DNA from: Clostridiales bacterium
GTDB taxonomy: Bacteria; Bacillota; Clostridia; Oscillospirales; Butyricicoccaceae
Assembly (NCBI GenBank): GCA_019421385.1
Contig: JAHZFK010000002.1
Coordinates: 1-34,218 of the forward strand
Direction of reading: 5' to 3'
Length of the DNA: 34,218 bases
The notes beneath the pieces were generated by a model. That model did not search any database, had not been told where the DNA came from, and saw nothing but the letters and a program-made list of their open reading frames with translations. Every line of letters begins with the position of its first letter. Position 1 is the stretch's first letter. The translations under genes were made by a program, and so were the position numbers. This document shows, in pieces, positions 17,006 to 25,746 of the stretch.

Positions 17006-17920
17006 ATGGAAAATAGCAATGTATGCATGGAGGCGCTGCGCGCTGCCGTTCCGGAAATAGAAATTTTATCAAATGAGCCGATGAGCCGCCATACGACCTT
17101 TGCCATTGGCGGCCCTGCCGACCTGTTTGTGATACCGAAAACGCTGGAGCAGCTGGCCGGGACGCTCAAAGTGCTTCGGAACTGCGGTGTGCCGTTGCTG
17201 GTGCTGGGTAACGGCTCCAACATGCTGGTTTCGGATGCGGGCTACCGCGGCGCTGTGATTTGCACGACCGAGATGGATGATGTGCGCGCGGGTGACGATT
17301 GCACGCTGGTGGCGCAGGCGGGCGCTTTGCTTGCCCGCGTAGCGCGGCGTGCGCAACGTGCGGGATTGACCGGTGCGGAATTTTCCGGCGGCATTCCGGG
17401 CAGCGTAGGCGGCGCGGTATTCATGAACGCCGGCGCATATGACGGCCAGATGGCGGGTATTGTGGAGAAAACCGAGTATCTGGACGGCGAGGGCAACTTG
17501 CACACGCTGACCGGTGAAGAACATTGCTTCGGCTACCGCAACAGCGCATTCCGTGCGCATCCGGACTGGACGGTTGTCCGCACGACGATGCGGTTGCAGC
17601 CGGGGGATCCGGCGGCAATTTTGGATAAGATGAATGATTTTGCACAGCGCCGACGGAATAAGCAGCCGCTGAATTTCCCGTCTGCCGGTTCGACCTTCAA
17701 ACGGCCGGAAGGGTATTTCGCCGGAAGGCTGATCGAGGACGCGGGATTGAAAGGCGTCTCGGTCGGCGCGGCGCAGGTTTCGGAAAAGCACGCCGGTTTT
17801 CTGATAAACCGCGGCGGCGCGACCTGCGATGAAATGCTGCGCCTGATTGAGCTAGTGCAGCAGCGTGTGCGCGAGCGGTTCGGTGTGGATCTGGAATGCG
17901 AGGTTCGCATCGTTCGCTAA
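17006..17920 (+). CDS. murB: UDP-N-acetylenolpyruvoylglucosamine reductase
   Basis: FAD- and NADPH-dependent enzyme that completes UDP-N-acetylmuramic acid in the cytoplasmic stage of peptidoglycan synthesis. FAD-binding motifs are visible: MSRHTTFAIGGPADL near residue 24, LGNGSNMLVSD, and FSGGIPGSVGGAVFMNAGAYDG; the C-terminal AGSTFKRPEGYFAG and GLKGVSVGAAQVSEKHAGFL place it in the type II (Firmicutes) group. The frame extends upstream to 16892, but GGAGG just before ATG 17006 fixes the start (304 residues, normal). rapZ follows after 31 bases. Confidence 0.96.
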   Translation: MENSNVCMEALRAAVPEIEILSNEPMSRHTTFAIGGPADLFVIPKTLEQLAGTLKVLRNCGVPLLVLGNGSNMLVSDAGYRGAVICTTEMDDVRAGDDCTLVAQAGALLARVARRAQRAGLTGAEFSGGIPGSVGGAVFMNAGAYDGQMAGIVEKTEYLDGEGNLHTLTGEEHCFGYRNSAFRAHPDWTVVRTTMRLQPGDPAAILDKMNDFAQRRRNKQPLNFPSAGSTFKRPEGYFAGRLIEDAGLKGVSVGAAQVSEKHAGFLINRGGATCDEMLRLIELVQQRVRERFGVDLECEVRIVR

Positions 17921-17951
17921 AGCGCTTTGCCGGACAAGGGGGATGGCATCA

Positions 17952-18809
17952 ATGTATTTTTTAATTGTTTCGGGTATGTCGGGTGCGGGCAAGAGCCGTG
18001 CAGTAGCCACATTTGAGGATTTGGGCTATTACTGCGTGGATAACCTGCCGATTGCACTGATCCCGCGCTTTGCGGAGATCTGTCTTGCGGCAACCGAACG
18101 ATATGAACGGGTCGCACTGGTGACCGATGTGCGTGCAGGCGGCGATTTTCAGCAGTTGTTTGATTCGCTTGATTCGATCAAAACCATGGGCTGCGATTAT
18201 CGCATTCTGTTTTTGGATACGGATACGCCGACGCTGATCCGACGCTTCAAGGAGACACGACGCAAGCATCCGCTGATGGAAAAAGGCGTGCCTATGACTG
18301 CGGCGATCGAAAAGGAACGCAATATGCTGGCAGCGCTGCGCAACCGTGCGGATTTTGTGGTCGATACGACCGGTCTGTCCGCTGCCGGTCTGCGTGAGCG
18401 CCTGCTGACCTTGTTTTCCGGCACGGAAGGCACCGGTGCGTTCGAGGTGATCGTGCAGTCGTTCGGATTTAAGTATGGCATTCCGCCGGAATCCGATTTG
18501 GTGTTTGACGTGCGTTTTCTGCCCAACCCGTACTACGAGATGAGCCTGCGCGAGAAAAACGGAACCGACCCGGATGTGCGGGATTATGTATTTCAGGGCG
18601 GCACGGCCGATGCGCTGATGGGTCATCTGACGAGTATGATCGACTTTTTGCTGCCGCGCTATATGGCAGAGGGCAAGTCCAACGTCATTATCGGCATTGG
18701 CTGCACGGGCGGGAAGCATCGTTCGGTCGCCATTGCAGAAGCGCTCAGCGGGCATCTGCGTGGACATGATTACGGTGTGGTTACCATGCACCGCGATTAT
18801 CAGAGATAA
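17952..18809 (+). CDS. rapZ: RapZ/YvcJ-family nucleotide-binding protein
   Basis: P-loop ATP/GTP-binding protein. In E. coli RapZ controls GlmZ sRNA and glucosamine-6-phosphate synthesis; the Firmicutes YvcJ has been linked to competence and late growth, and its target here is unknown. The Walker A GMSGAGKS is at residues 8-15, a Walker B-like LFLDTD follows, and the C-terminal GIGCTGGKHRSVAIAE motif is the family hallmark. The best start is ATG 17952 with AAGGGGG at 17936-17942; an in-frame ATG at 17943 directly abuts that ribosome site. That gives 285 residues, the family norm. It sits between murB and whiA, but yvcK, which usually separates rapZ and whiA, is missing. Confidence 0.94.
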   Translation: MYFLIVSGMSGAGKSRAVATFEDLGYYCVDNLPIALIPRFAEICLAATERYERVALVTDVRAGGDFQQLFDSLDSIKTMGCDYRILFLDTDTPTLIRRFKETRRKHPLMEKGVPMTAAIEKERNMLAALRNRADFVVDTTGLSAAGLRERLLTLFSGTEGTGAFEVIVQSFGFKYGIPPESDLVFDVRFLPNPYYEMSLREKNGTDPDVRDYVFQGGTADALMGHLTSMIDFLLPRYMAEGKSNVIIGIGCTGGKHRSVAIAEALSGHLRGHDYGVVTMHRDYQR

Positions 18810-18832
18810 ACAGAGAAAAACAGGGAGCAGAG

Positions 18833-19726
18833 ATGTCCTTTTCAACCGAGGTAAAAAATGAGCTGTGCCGTGTGTCGATGCAGCGTGCGTGCTGTACGCG
18901 AGCAGAGGCTTACGGCGCATTGCTCCATGCAACGGTTTTCTCCCATCGAGAGATCCGTTTGTCCACAGAAAACGCTGTGGTTGCGCGCCGCTTGCAGGCT
19001 TTGCTGCAGCGCGCGTTTTTTGTCGTGTGCGAGCCGCAGCATCAGGGCAGAAAGTATCAGATTGTGCTCGACCAGCCCGCGCAGATCGGGCGGATTTTTG
19101 ATGTGCTGGGCTATGACCGGAAAAGCCATGTGACATACCATCTGAACCGGAACGAACTGGAGGAGGATTGCTGCTTGGCATCCTTTCTGCGCGGTGCGTT
19201 CCTGATGGCGGGCACGGTGGCAGGGCCGGACAAAAAAAGCCATCTGGAGCTAAAAAGCGGCCATCAGAGCCTTGCCGGAGAGGAAACCAGCCTGCTGTTG
19301 GATTTGGGGTTGTCCCCAAAGCTCACGCATCGAAGCGGCGGTTGCCTGCTGTACTTCAAGGACAGCACAAGCGTGGAAGATTTTCTCACCCGCATCGGCG
19401 CGCCGCATGCGGCGATGGCACTGATGGAGGCCAAGGTGGAGAAAAATCTGCGCAATACCATCAACCGACAGGTCAATTGCGAGACGGCCAATCTGGTCAA
19501 GACAGCAGACGCGGCAGCGCGGCAGATCGCGGCCATTCGGGCAGTGCTGGATACGCGCGGCGAAGAGGCATTTCCCGAGAACCTGCGGGAAACCGTGCGC
19601 CTCAGGCTTGATTATCCGACCGACACGCTGGCAGAACTGGCGCAGCGGTTCGAGCCGCCGATTTCCAAGCCGGGACTGAGCCATCGTTTGAAGAAGATCA
19701 CCGAATTTGCGTCAAAGGAGGACTAA
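18833..19726 (+). CDS. whiA: WhiA-family DNA-binding regulator
   Basis: A conserved Gram-positive protein with a LAGLIDADG homing-endonuclease-like N-terminal fold without the catalytic residues (SFLRGAFLMAGTVAGPDK, LELKSG) and a C-terminal helix-turn-helix (TLAELAQRFEPPISKPGLSHRLKKI in two runs). In Streptomyces it drives sporulation septation; in Bacillus it affects division and chromosome segregation. The 297 residues are slightly short of the usual 310-320. The ATG at 18833 follows GGGAGCAGAG. The stop codon TAA directly touches the dnaE start, so the two are probably translationally coupled. Confidence 0.95.
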   Translation: MSFSTEVKNELCRVSMQRACCTRAEAYGALLHATVFSHREIRLSTENAVVARRLQALLQRAFFVVCEPQHQGRKYQIVLDQPAQIGRIFDVLGYDRKSHVTYHLNRNELEEDCCLASFLRGAFLMAGTVAGPDKKSHLELKSGHQSLAGEETSLLLDLGLSPKLTHRSGGCLLYFKDSTSVEDFLTRIGAPHAAMALMEAKVEKNLRNTINRQVNCETANLVKTADAAARQIAAIRAVLDTRGEEAFPENLRETVRLRLDYPTDTLAELAQRFEPPISKPGLSHRLKKITEFASKED

Positions 19727-22700
19727 ATGGTACCGTTTGCGCATTTGCATGTGCATAGTGAATATAGCCTGCTGGACGGTGCATGTCGCATTGAGGGTCT
19801 GGTAGACCGTGTGGCCGCACTGGGACAATCTGCGTGCGCGCTGACCGATCATGGCGTGATGTACGGCGTGATCGACTTTTATCGGGCGTGTAAGGCCAAG
19901 GGTGTGCATCCGGTCATTGGATGCGAAGTCTATCTTGCGCCGCATTCGCGGTTGGACCGCAGCTATGTAAACGGAGAATGGCACAGCCATCTGATTTTGC
20001 TGTGCGAAAATATGACGGGTTATCGCAACCTGATCCACATGGTGTCTCTAGGCTTTGCCGAGGGCTTTTACATGAAGCCGCGCATTGATATGGAATTGCT
20101 GCGGCAGCATAGCGAGGGATTGATCTGCCTGTCTGCCTGCCTTGCGGGTGTGATTCCGCGCGCATTGGCAGAGGGCGATATGGACGGTGCCTATGAACTG
20201 TGTGAGCAGTTTCTGGAAATCTTTGACCGTGACCATTTTTATCTTGAAGTGCAGGATCACGGAATTGAGATTGAGAAAAAGGTCAATGAAGGCTTATTTC
20301 AGCTGGCGGAGGAACTGAACATCGGTCTGGTTGCGACCAATGACGCACATTATCTGACTCGAAAGGATGCGCGCATTCAGGACGTTCTCATGTCCATCCA
20401 GATGGGTAAGACGGTGGACGACCCCACGCGCATGAAGTTCGAAACCGAGGAGTTCTATATCAAGGATGCGGACGAGATGACCGCATTGTTCCCGAATCAC
20501 CTCGAAGCGCTTGCCAATACGGTCAAAATTGCCGAGCGTTGTCAGGTTGAATTTGAGTTTGGCAAGTACCATCTGCCGGAATTTGACGTGCCGGAAGGGT
20601 ATACCGCCCTGCAATACCTGCAAAAGCTATGTGATGAGGGCTTTGCCGTGCGTTATCCGAAGGATGACGGCACGGTGCGGGCGCGCTTGCAGTATGAGAT
20701 CGACATGATTACCCAGATGGGCTTTGTCGATTACTTTTTGATTGTTTCCGACTTTATCGGCTATGCCAAACGGCAGGGTATTCCGGTTGGGCCGGGACGT
20801 GGTTCGGCAGCCGGTTCGATCGTATCTTACTGTCTGGGCATCACGGATCTTGACCCGATCCACTATTCGCTCTACTTCGAACGATTCTTGAATCCGGAGC
20901 GTGTGTCCATGCCGGATATCGACGTGGACTTCTGCTATGTGCGTCGTCCGGAAGTAATCGAGTACGTCACGAATAAATACGGTAAGGATCGCGTGGCGCA
21001 GATCGTCACTTTCGGTACCATGGCCGCGCGCGGCGCCATCCGCGATGTCGGTCGTGCGCTTAACATCCCGTATAACGAAGTCGATGTGGTTGCCAAGCAG
21101 GTGCCGAACGAGCTGCACATCACGATCGACAAAGCACTTTCAGTTAATCCCGAGCTGAAGAAAATGTATGACGAGAAGCCGCAGGTTCGCGAGCTGATCG
21201 ACACGGCACGCGCGCTGGAAGGAATGCCGCGCCATGCGTCCACGCATGCGGCGGGCGTGGTCATCACCAAGGATCCGGTTGACACCTATGTGCCGCTGGC
21301 GCGCAACGATGAGCAGATGGTCACGCAGTTTACCATGACCACGCTCGAAGAGCTGGGCCTTCTGAAAATGGACTTCCTCGGTCTGCGCAACCTGACGGTC
21401 ATTGCGGACGCGGAAAAGATGATCCGCCGTCATGTGCCGGATTTCAATATTGAAAAGGTGGACATGAGCGACAAGGCTACCTATGAAATGCTGGGGCGCG
21501 GCTCAACGATGGGCGTGTTCCAGCTGGAAAGCGCAGGCATCACCAATGTCGTCACCGGTCTGCAGCCGGAGTCGATCGAGGATATCACCGCAGTTGTGGC
21601 GCTGTATCGGCCGGGGCCGATGCAGTCCATCCCGCGCTATATCGAGTGCCGCCACCATCCGGAAAAGGTGACCTATAAGCATCCGCTGCTCGAGCCGATT
21701 CTGGGCGTCACCTATGGCTGCATGATTTATCAGGAACAGGTCATGCAGGTGTTCCAAAGCTTAGCGGGCTATTCGCTTGGTAAGGCGGACATGGTGCGCC
21801 GCGCGATGAGCAAAAAGAAGATGAAGGAGCTGGAAAAGGAGCGCGTCAACTTCATCCACGGCAACGAAGAACTTGGTATCGACGGCGCAGTCAAGCGCGG
21901 CGTGCCGGAAGCTGTCGCGGCAAGTTTGTTCGACGAGATCATGGATTTCGCCAACTACGCCTTCAACAAAGCACATGCGGTGTGCTATGCGGTAGTTTCC
22001 TTCCGCACGGCCTATCTCAAATGCCATTATCCGCGCGAATATATGGCGGCGCTGCTGACCAGCGTGCTTGATTCTTCAGACAAAATCTCGGAATATATCC
22101 AAGCTGCGCGCGAAATGGGCATTTCGGTGCTGCCGCCCGACGTGAACGAGTCGTTTGACGGATTTTCGGTTTCCGGACGCGATATTCGCTTTGGACTTGC
22201 CGCAGTCAAAGGCGTGGGCCGTTCGTTTATGAAGCAGCTGGTGGCGGAACGTGAGACGGGCGGACTATTTTCCTCGTTTCAGGAGTTCTGCGAGCGCATG
22301 TATGACCGCGAACTGAACCGCCGTGCGCTGGAGAGCTTAATCAAGGCGGGTGCGTTCGATTCGATGGGCTACCGCCGCAGTCAGCTCATTCAAATCGTGG
22401 GCGCGGTAGTCGATGCGATCGCGCAGAGCCGCAAAAAGAATATCGAAGGGCAGATGGATCTGTTTGGCATGGGCAATGATGAGGTGCAGGATACGCAGAT
22501 CGCCTTGCCCGATATCCAAGAGGTTTCCAAGCGGGAACTGCTGGCGATGGAAAAGGAAACGACCGGTCTTTATTTGTCCGGGCATCCGATGGATGAATAC
22601 CGCGATTTGGCACGGCAGGCACAGGCGGCTTCGGTGCGGCAGATCATCGATGATTTGTCCGGTGAGAGCGCGCAGCCACAGTATAAGGACGGTATGACCG

Positions 22701-23242
22701 TGCATCTAGCGTGCGTTATCACGGCGGTACGGCTCAAATCCACCAAAAACGGCTCCATGATGGCGTATGTTACGGTGGAGGACGAGTCGGCGGCGATTGA
22801 ACTGGTGGTATTCCCGCGTTCGCTCCAGCAGTGCGGCGCCTATCTGACCGAGGACAGCGCGGTATTGTTGACTGGTAAAATTGATGCACGCGAGGATGAA
22901 GCCCCCAAGATTCTTTTGAACGAAGCGCAGCCGCTGACCGAAGCGGCGGTCAGCAGTATGCAGTCGCGGGAGAATCCGAAACAGTCGGTCTACACGGACG
23001 CACAGGCTGCCCGCATCGCGCCGCAAAAGCTTTATCTGCGCATTGCCAGTATGCAGAGTGATGAATGGCCGCAAATCAAAGCGGTTTTGGTCACGCAGCC
23101 GGGCGATACACCGGTTTATCTGTATCCCACGGATACCAAAAAGAAGACCCTCGCGGCGCGGCGATACTGGTGCCAGCCAGATGTGCCGTTTTTAGAAAAA
23201 TTACGCTTTCTCTTAGGAGAAGAAAATGTTATAATGAATTAA
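19727..23242 (+). CDS. dnaE: DNA polymerase III alpha subunit, DnaE type
   Basis: Replicative polymerase of the DnaE class. In Clostridia, which also carry PolC, it normally extends lagging-strand primers before PolC takes over. An N-terminal PHP domain (FAHLHVHSEYSLLDGA, residues 4-18) precedes the palm domain, with catalytic aspartates D397 and D399 in PDIDVDF and D549 in KMDFLGL, then helix-hairpin-helix and a C-terminal OB-fold (AYVTVEDESAAIELVVFP). GPGRGSAAGSIVSYCLG is the standard family block. The 1171 residues are a full length with no break. The ATG at 19727 follows AAGGAGGA. It lies in the conserved whiA-dnaE-pfkA order. Confidence 0.98.
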   Translation: MVPFAHLHVHSEYSLLDGACRIEGLVDRVAALGQSACALTDHGVMYGVIDFYRACKAKGVHPVIGCEVYLAPHSRLDRSYVNGEWHSHLILLCENMTGYRNLIHMVSLGFAEGFYMKPRIDMELLRQHSEGLICLSACLAGVIPRALAEGDMDGAYELCEQFLEIFDRDHFYLEVQDHGIEIEKKVNEGLFQLAEELNIGLVATNDAHYLTRKDARIQDVLMSIQMGKTVDDPTRMKFETEEFYIKDADEMTALFPNHLEALANTVKIAERCQVEFEFGKYHLPEFDVPEGYTALQYLQKLCDEGFAVRYPKDDGTVRARLQYEIDMITQMGFVDYFLIVSDFIGYAKRQGIPVGPGRGSAAGSIVSYCLGITDLDPIHYSLYFERFLNPERVSMPDIDVDFCYVRRPEVIEYVTNKYGKDRVAQIVTFGTMAARGAIRDVGRALNIPYNEVDVVAKQVPNELHITIDKALSVNPELKKMYDEKPQVRELIDTARALEGMPRHASTHAAGVVITKDPVDTYVPLARNDEQMVTQFTMTTLEELGLLKMDFLGLRNLTVIADAEKMIRRHVPDFNIEKVDMSDKATYEMLGRGSTMGVFQLESAGITNVVTGLQPESIEDITAVVALYRPGPMQSIPRYIECRHHPEKVTYKHPLLEPILGVTYGCMIYQEQVMQVFQSLAGYSLGKADMVRRAMSKKKMKELEKERVNFIHGNEELGIDGAVKRGVPEAVAASLFDEIMDFANYAFNKAHAVCYAVVSFRTAYLKCHYPREYMAALLTSVLDSSDKISEYIQAAREMGISVLPPDVNESFDGFSVSGRDIRFGLAAVKGVGRSFMKQLVAERETGGLFSSFQEFCERMYDRELNRRALESLIKAGAFDSMGYRRSQLIQIVGAVVDAIAQSRKKNIEGQMDLFGMGNDEVQDTQIALPDIQEVSKRELLAMEKETTGLYLSGHPMDEYRDLARQAQAASVRQIIDDLSGESAQPQYKDGMTVHLACVITAVRLKSTKNGSMMAYVTVEDESAAIELVVFPRSLQQCGAYLTEDSAVLLTGKIDAREDEAPKILLNEAQPLTEAAVSSMQSRENPKQSVYTDAQAARIAPQKLYLRIASMQSDEWPQIKAVLVTQPGDTPVYLYPTDTKKKTLAARRYWCQPDVPFLEKLRFLLGEENVIMN
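23230..23235 (+). promoter_or_regulatory. Possible extended -10 promoter of pfkA
   Basis: TGTTATAAT (TATAAT at 23230-23235) overlaps the last codons of dnaE, 47 bases before pfkA. No good -35 is visible, so this rests on the extended -10 alone. Confidence 0.35.
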
Positions 23243-23281
23243 AGCAAAAAATTATCAGCAACCGATACAGGGAGGCTCATT

Positions 23282-24256
23282 ATGGACAAGCAGATTCGTA
23301 GAATTGGCGTACTCACCAGCGGCGGCGACGCGCCCGGTATGAACGCATTGATTCGTGCGGTCGTTCGAACCGCATCCGCCTATGATATTTCCGTGCTTGG
23401 CATCCGCCGCGGCTACAGCGGCCTGATCAATGGCGATATCATTGAGATGGGTGCGCGCAGCGTAGACGGCATCATCCGCCGCGGCGGCACGATGCTTTAC
23501 ACCGCACGCTGCAAGGAAATGATGACCGAAGAGGGTCTGCAAAAGGCAGCGGATACCTGCAAATATCTTGGTATTGACGGCCTGATCTGCTGCGGCGGCG
23601 ACGGTACGTTCCGCGGCGCGCAGGCGCTTTCGCACAAGGGCGTGCCGTGCATCGGTGTACCGGGTACGATCGACAATGATATCGTGTGCACGGATTATAC
23701 CATTGGCTTTGATACAGCGTGCAATACGGCGATCGAGTGCATCGACAAGCTGCGCGACACCATGCAGTCGCATGAGCGTTGCTCGGTTGTCGAGGTCATG
23801 GGACGCCGTGCGGGCCATTTGGCGCTGCATGTCGGCTGTGCAGTCGGCGCTACGGCGATCTGCCTGCCCGAGCGCAAGCTGGATTTCGACACCGATATCG
23901 TGGAAAAAATGCGTGTAGGCCGCATCAAAGGCCGCAACCACCACATTATTATTGTGGCAGAGGGCTACGGCTCTGCGCAGGAGGTTGCCGACCACATCCA
24001 TGAGGCAACGGGTATCGACACCCGCGTAACTATCTTGGGCCACATTCAGCGCGGCGGTGCTCCGACGGCACAGGACCGCGTTATGGCGACCCGTATGGGT
24101 TATGCGGCGGTGCGTGCGCTGATGGAAGGCAAGACCAACCGCGTGGTGGTGTTTGACAACAATCAGGTTACCGATCTGGATATCGAAGAAGGCCTGTCCC
24201 GCGATAAGGATCTCAACCAGTGCCTGTTTGAAGCGCAGCAGACGGTTGCGATCTGA
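23282..24256 (+). CDS. pfkA: ATP-dependent 6-phosphofructokinase
   Basis: Phosphorylates fructose 6-phosphate, the committing step of glycolysis. Motifs are TSGGDAPGMNA at the N-terminus, GGDGTFRGAQ and GVPGTIDNDI. The glycine in GGDG and the glycine before TIDND are the residues of the ATP-type enzyme; pyrophosphate-type enzymes have Asp and Lys there. MGRRAGHLALHVG and GHIQRGGAPTAQDR complete the family pattern. The length of 324 residues is normal. The ATG at 23282 follows GGGAGG. Its stop overlaps the next start by one base (TGATG). Confidence 0.97.
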   Translation: MDKQIRRIGVLTSGGDAPGMNALIRAVVRTASAYDISVLGIRRGYSGLINGDIIEMGARSVDGIIRRGGTMLYTARCKEMMTEEGLQKAADTCKYLGIDGLICCGGDGTFRGAQALSHKGVPCIGVPGTIDNDIVCTDYTIGFDTACNTAIECIDKLRDTMQSHERCSVVEVMGRRAGHLALHVGCAVGATAICLPERKLDFDTDIVEKMRVGRIKGRNHHIIIVAEGYGSAQEVADHIHEATGIDTRVTILGHIQRGGAPTAQDRVMATRMGYAAVRALMEGKTNRVVVFDNNQVTDLDIEEGLSRDKDLNQCLFEAQQTVAI

Positions 24257-24969
24257 TGGCGCAGACGGTTTTTATCACCGGCGGCTCGCGCGGCATTGGC
24301 GCGGCATGTGTGCGTGCGTTTGCTGCGGCTGGCTGGCAGGTTGCGTTTACCTATCGGGTCAGTCGAGAGATGGCCGGTGCGCTGGCGGAGCAAACGGGGG
24401 CTTTGGCGCTGTGCGCCGACCTGCATGACGATAAAGCGGTTAGTCGTGCGTTTGGTGAGGTGCGCGGGCATTTTGGCGCGCCGGATGCCGTGGTTTGCAA
24501 TGCAGGTATCGCGGAGCAAAAGATGTTCCAAGACATCACGGACGAGGATTGGCAGCGTATGCTCGATGTCAACCTGATGGGAGCAGTGCGCACCATTCGC
24601 GCGGCTCTGCCTGATTTGCTGCACCGGAAGCATGGCAGCATCGTGACGATTTCGTCCATTTGGGGGCAGATGGGTGCTTCTTGCGAGAGTCACTATGCGG
24701 CGAGCAAGGCGGCGCTGATTGGACTCACCAAGTCGCTGGCGCAGGAATTCGGACCAAGCGGCATCCGGGTCAACTGCGTGGCGCCCGGCGTGATCGACAC
24801 GGATATGAACGCGATGCACAGTGGGGAAACCATGCGTGAACTGGCGGCGGAGACGCCGCTCGGGCGTATCGGTACGGCGGATGAGGTTGCGCAAAGTGTA
24901 TTGTATCTTTGTTCGGAGCGCGCTTCGTTCATCACAGGGCAGGTGCTCGGTGTGACCGGCGGTTTTTGA
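24256..24969 (+). CDS. fabG: SDR-family 3-oxoacyl-ACP reductase-like oxidoreductase
   Basis: Classical short-chain dehydrogenase/reductase of 237 residues. TGGSRGIGAACVRAF (near residue 7) binds NAD(P)H, CNAG supports the fold, the catalytic Ser lies in VTISSIWGQ, and Tyr-Lys in HYAASKAALIG. The C-terminal CVAPGVIDTDMN and GQVLGVTGGF are FabG-like. It may reduce 3-oxoacyl-ACP in fatty acid synthesis, but there are no fab genes nearby and the SDR family is broad, so the substrate is uncertain. It is coupled to pfkA by a one-base stop/start overlap and closes the transcription unit. Confidence 0.85.
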   Translation: MAQTVFITGGSRGIGAACVRAFAAAGWQVAFTYRVSREMAGALAEQTGALALCADLHDDKAVSRAFGEVRGHFGAPDAVVCNAGIAEQKMFQDITDEDWQRMLDVNLMGAVRTIRAALPDLLHRKHGSIVTISSIWGQMGASCESHYAASKAALIGLTKSLAQEFGPSGIRVNCVAPGVIDTDMNAMHSGETMRELAAETPLGRIGTADEVAQSVLYLCSERASFITGQVLGVTGGF

Positions 24970-24992
24970 CCGCGGGATCAATGGATAGACAG

Positions 24993-25025
24993 AAAAAGGT
25001 CTTGCCATAGGGCAAGACCTTTTTT
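24993..25025. terminator. Bidirectional terminator between SDR and amidase genes
   Basis: A 14-bp perfect stem AAAAAGGTCTTGCC / GGCAAGACCTTTTT with loop ATAG serves both convergent genes. Confidence 0.92.
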
Positions 25026-25027
25026 GA

Positions 25028-25600
25028 TTACATCGGGCTGAATCCGAAATAGCTAAGCAGTCCGTTGTAGATGCCCTGTGCAAAGCCATAAGGATCATCC
25101 TTGAGTTTTTGGGCATCTGCTTCGTTGCTCAGATAGGCGAGTTCCACCAGAATGGCGGGCATACGGGTACGTCGCAGCACAAACAGGCTGGGATTGAGCC
25201 GTACACCGTTGTCCTTGGTGCCGACACGGTTGACAATGCCTTGCAGCACATGCTGCGCCAGCCAGTAGGGCTGCGTATTCTGCTGATAGACGTAAACCTC
25301 TGTGCCATTGATGGCAGGGTTGACGTTGGAATTGCAGTGGATGCTGATAAAGTAATCCGCGGGCCAGCTGTTGGCCATATTGACGCGCATGGCAAGGCTG
25401 GTCGCGTTGCTCGTGCCGAGGATCTCGGTCGGAGTGTTGCGGCTGAGCCGCACGGCGAAGCGCGGGTCGGCGCGCAGTAAGTCGGCAAGGTACATGCTGA
25501 CCTCGAAGTTGACGTCCTGCTCGCGCAGGCCGTTGCCTTCTGCGCCGGTGTTCGGGCCGGACGGATTGTGTCCCGGATCAATAAAGATACGGATGGGCAA
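25028..25600 (-). CDS. N-acetylmuramoyl-L-alanine amidase (Amidase_3), CwlC-like, no signal peptide
   Basis: Zinc amidase that cleaves the bond between muramic acid and the peptide stem. It begins almost directly with the zinc-site motif IFIDPGHNPSGPNTGAEG; the second zinc histidine is in DYFISIHCNSN, and the catalytic glutamate in PAILVELAYLSNEADA. There is no signal peptide, SH3 or SPOR domain. This layout matches the catalytic half of Bacillus CwlC, a mother-cell lysis amidase, rather than exported CwlD. A TTG at 25600 with GGAGG upstream is preferred (190 residues); an in-frame ATG at 25621 precedes the ribosome site. It is divergent from the nnrD-lipoprotein-alr-ndoA genes. Confidence 0.88.
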   Translation of the reverse strand: MPIRIFIDPGHNPSGPNTGAEGNGLREQDVNFEVSMYLADLLRADPRFAVRLSRNTPTEILGTSNATSLAMRVNMANSWPADYFISIHCNSNVNPAINGTEVYVYQQNTQPYWLAQHVLQGIVNRVGTKDNGVRLNPSLFVLRRTRMPAILVELAYLSNEADAQKLKDDPYGFAQGIYNGLLSYFGFSPM

Positions 25601-25679
25601 AAAATCACCTCCTCGGTTCATTGTATTCGGTCAGGCACCGGAACGGGACACGGAGGACAGGTAAAATACGGTGCTTTCC

Positions 25680-25709
25680 TTGACGCAGGATGTGGCAGGG
25701 TGCTATGCT
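25680..25709 (+). promoter_or_regulatory. Promoter of the nnrD-alr locus
   Basis: TTGACG (25680-25685), 18 bases and TATGCT (25704-25709), 37 bases before the nnrD start. Confidence 0.65.
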
Positions 25710-25746
25710 GAAAACAGAAAAATACGACAATAGGAGCGGATGCGGT

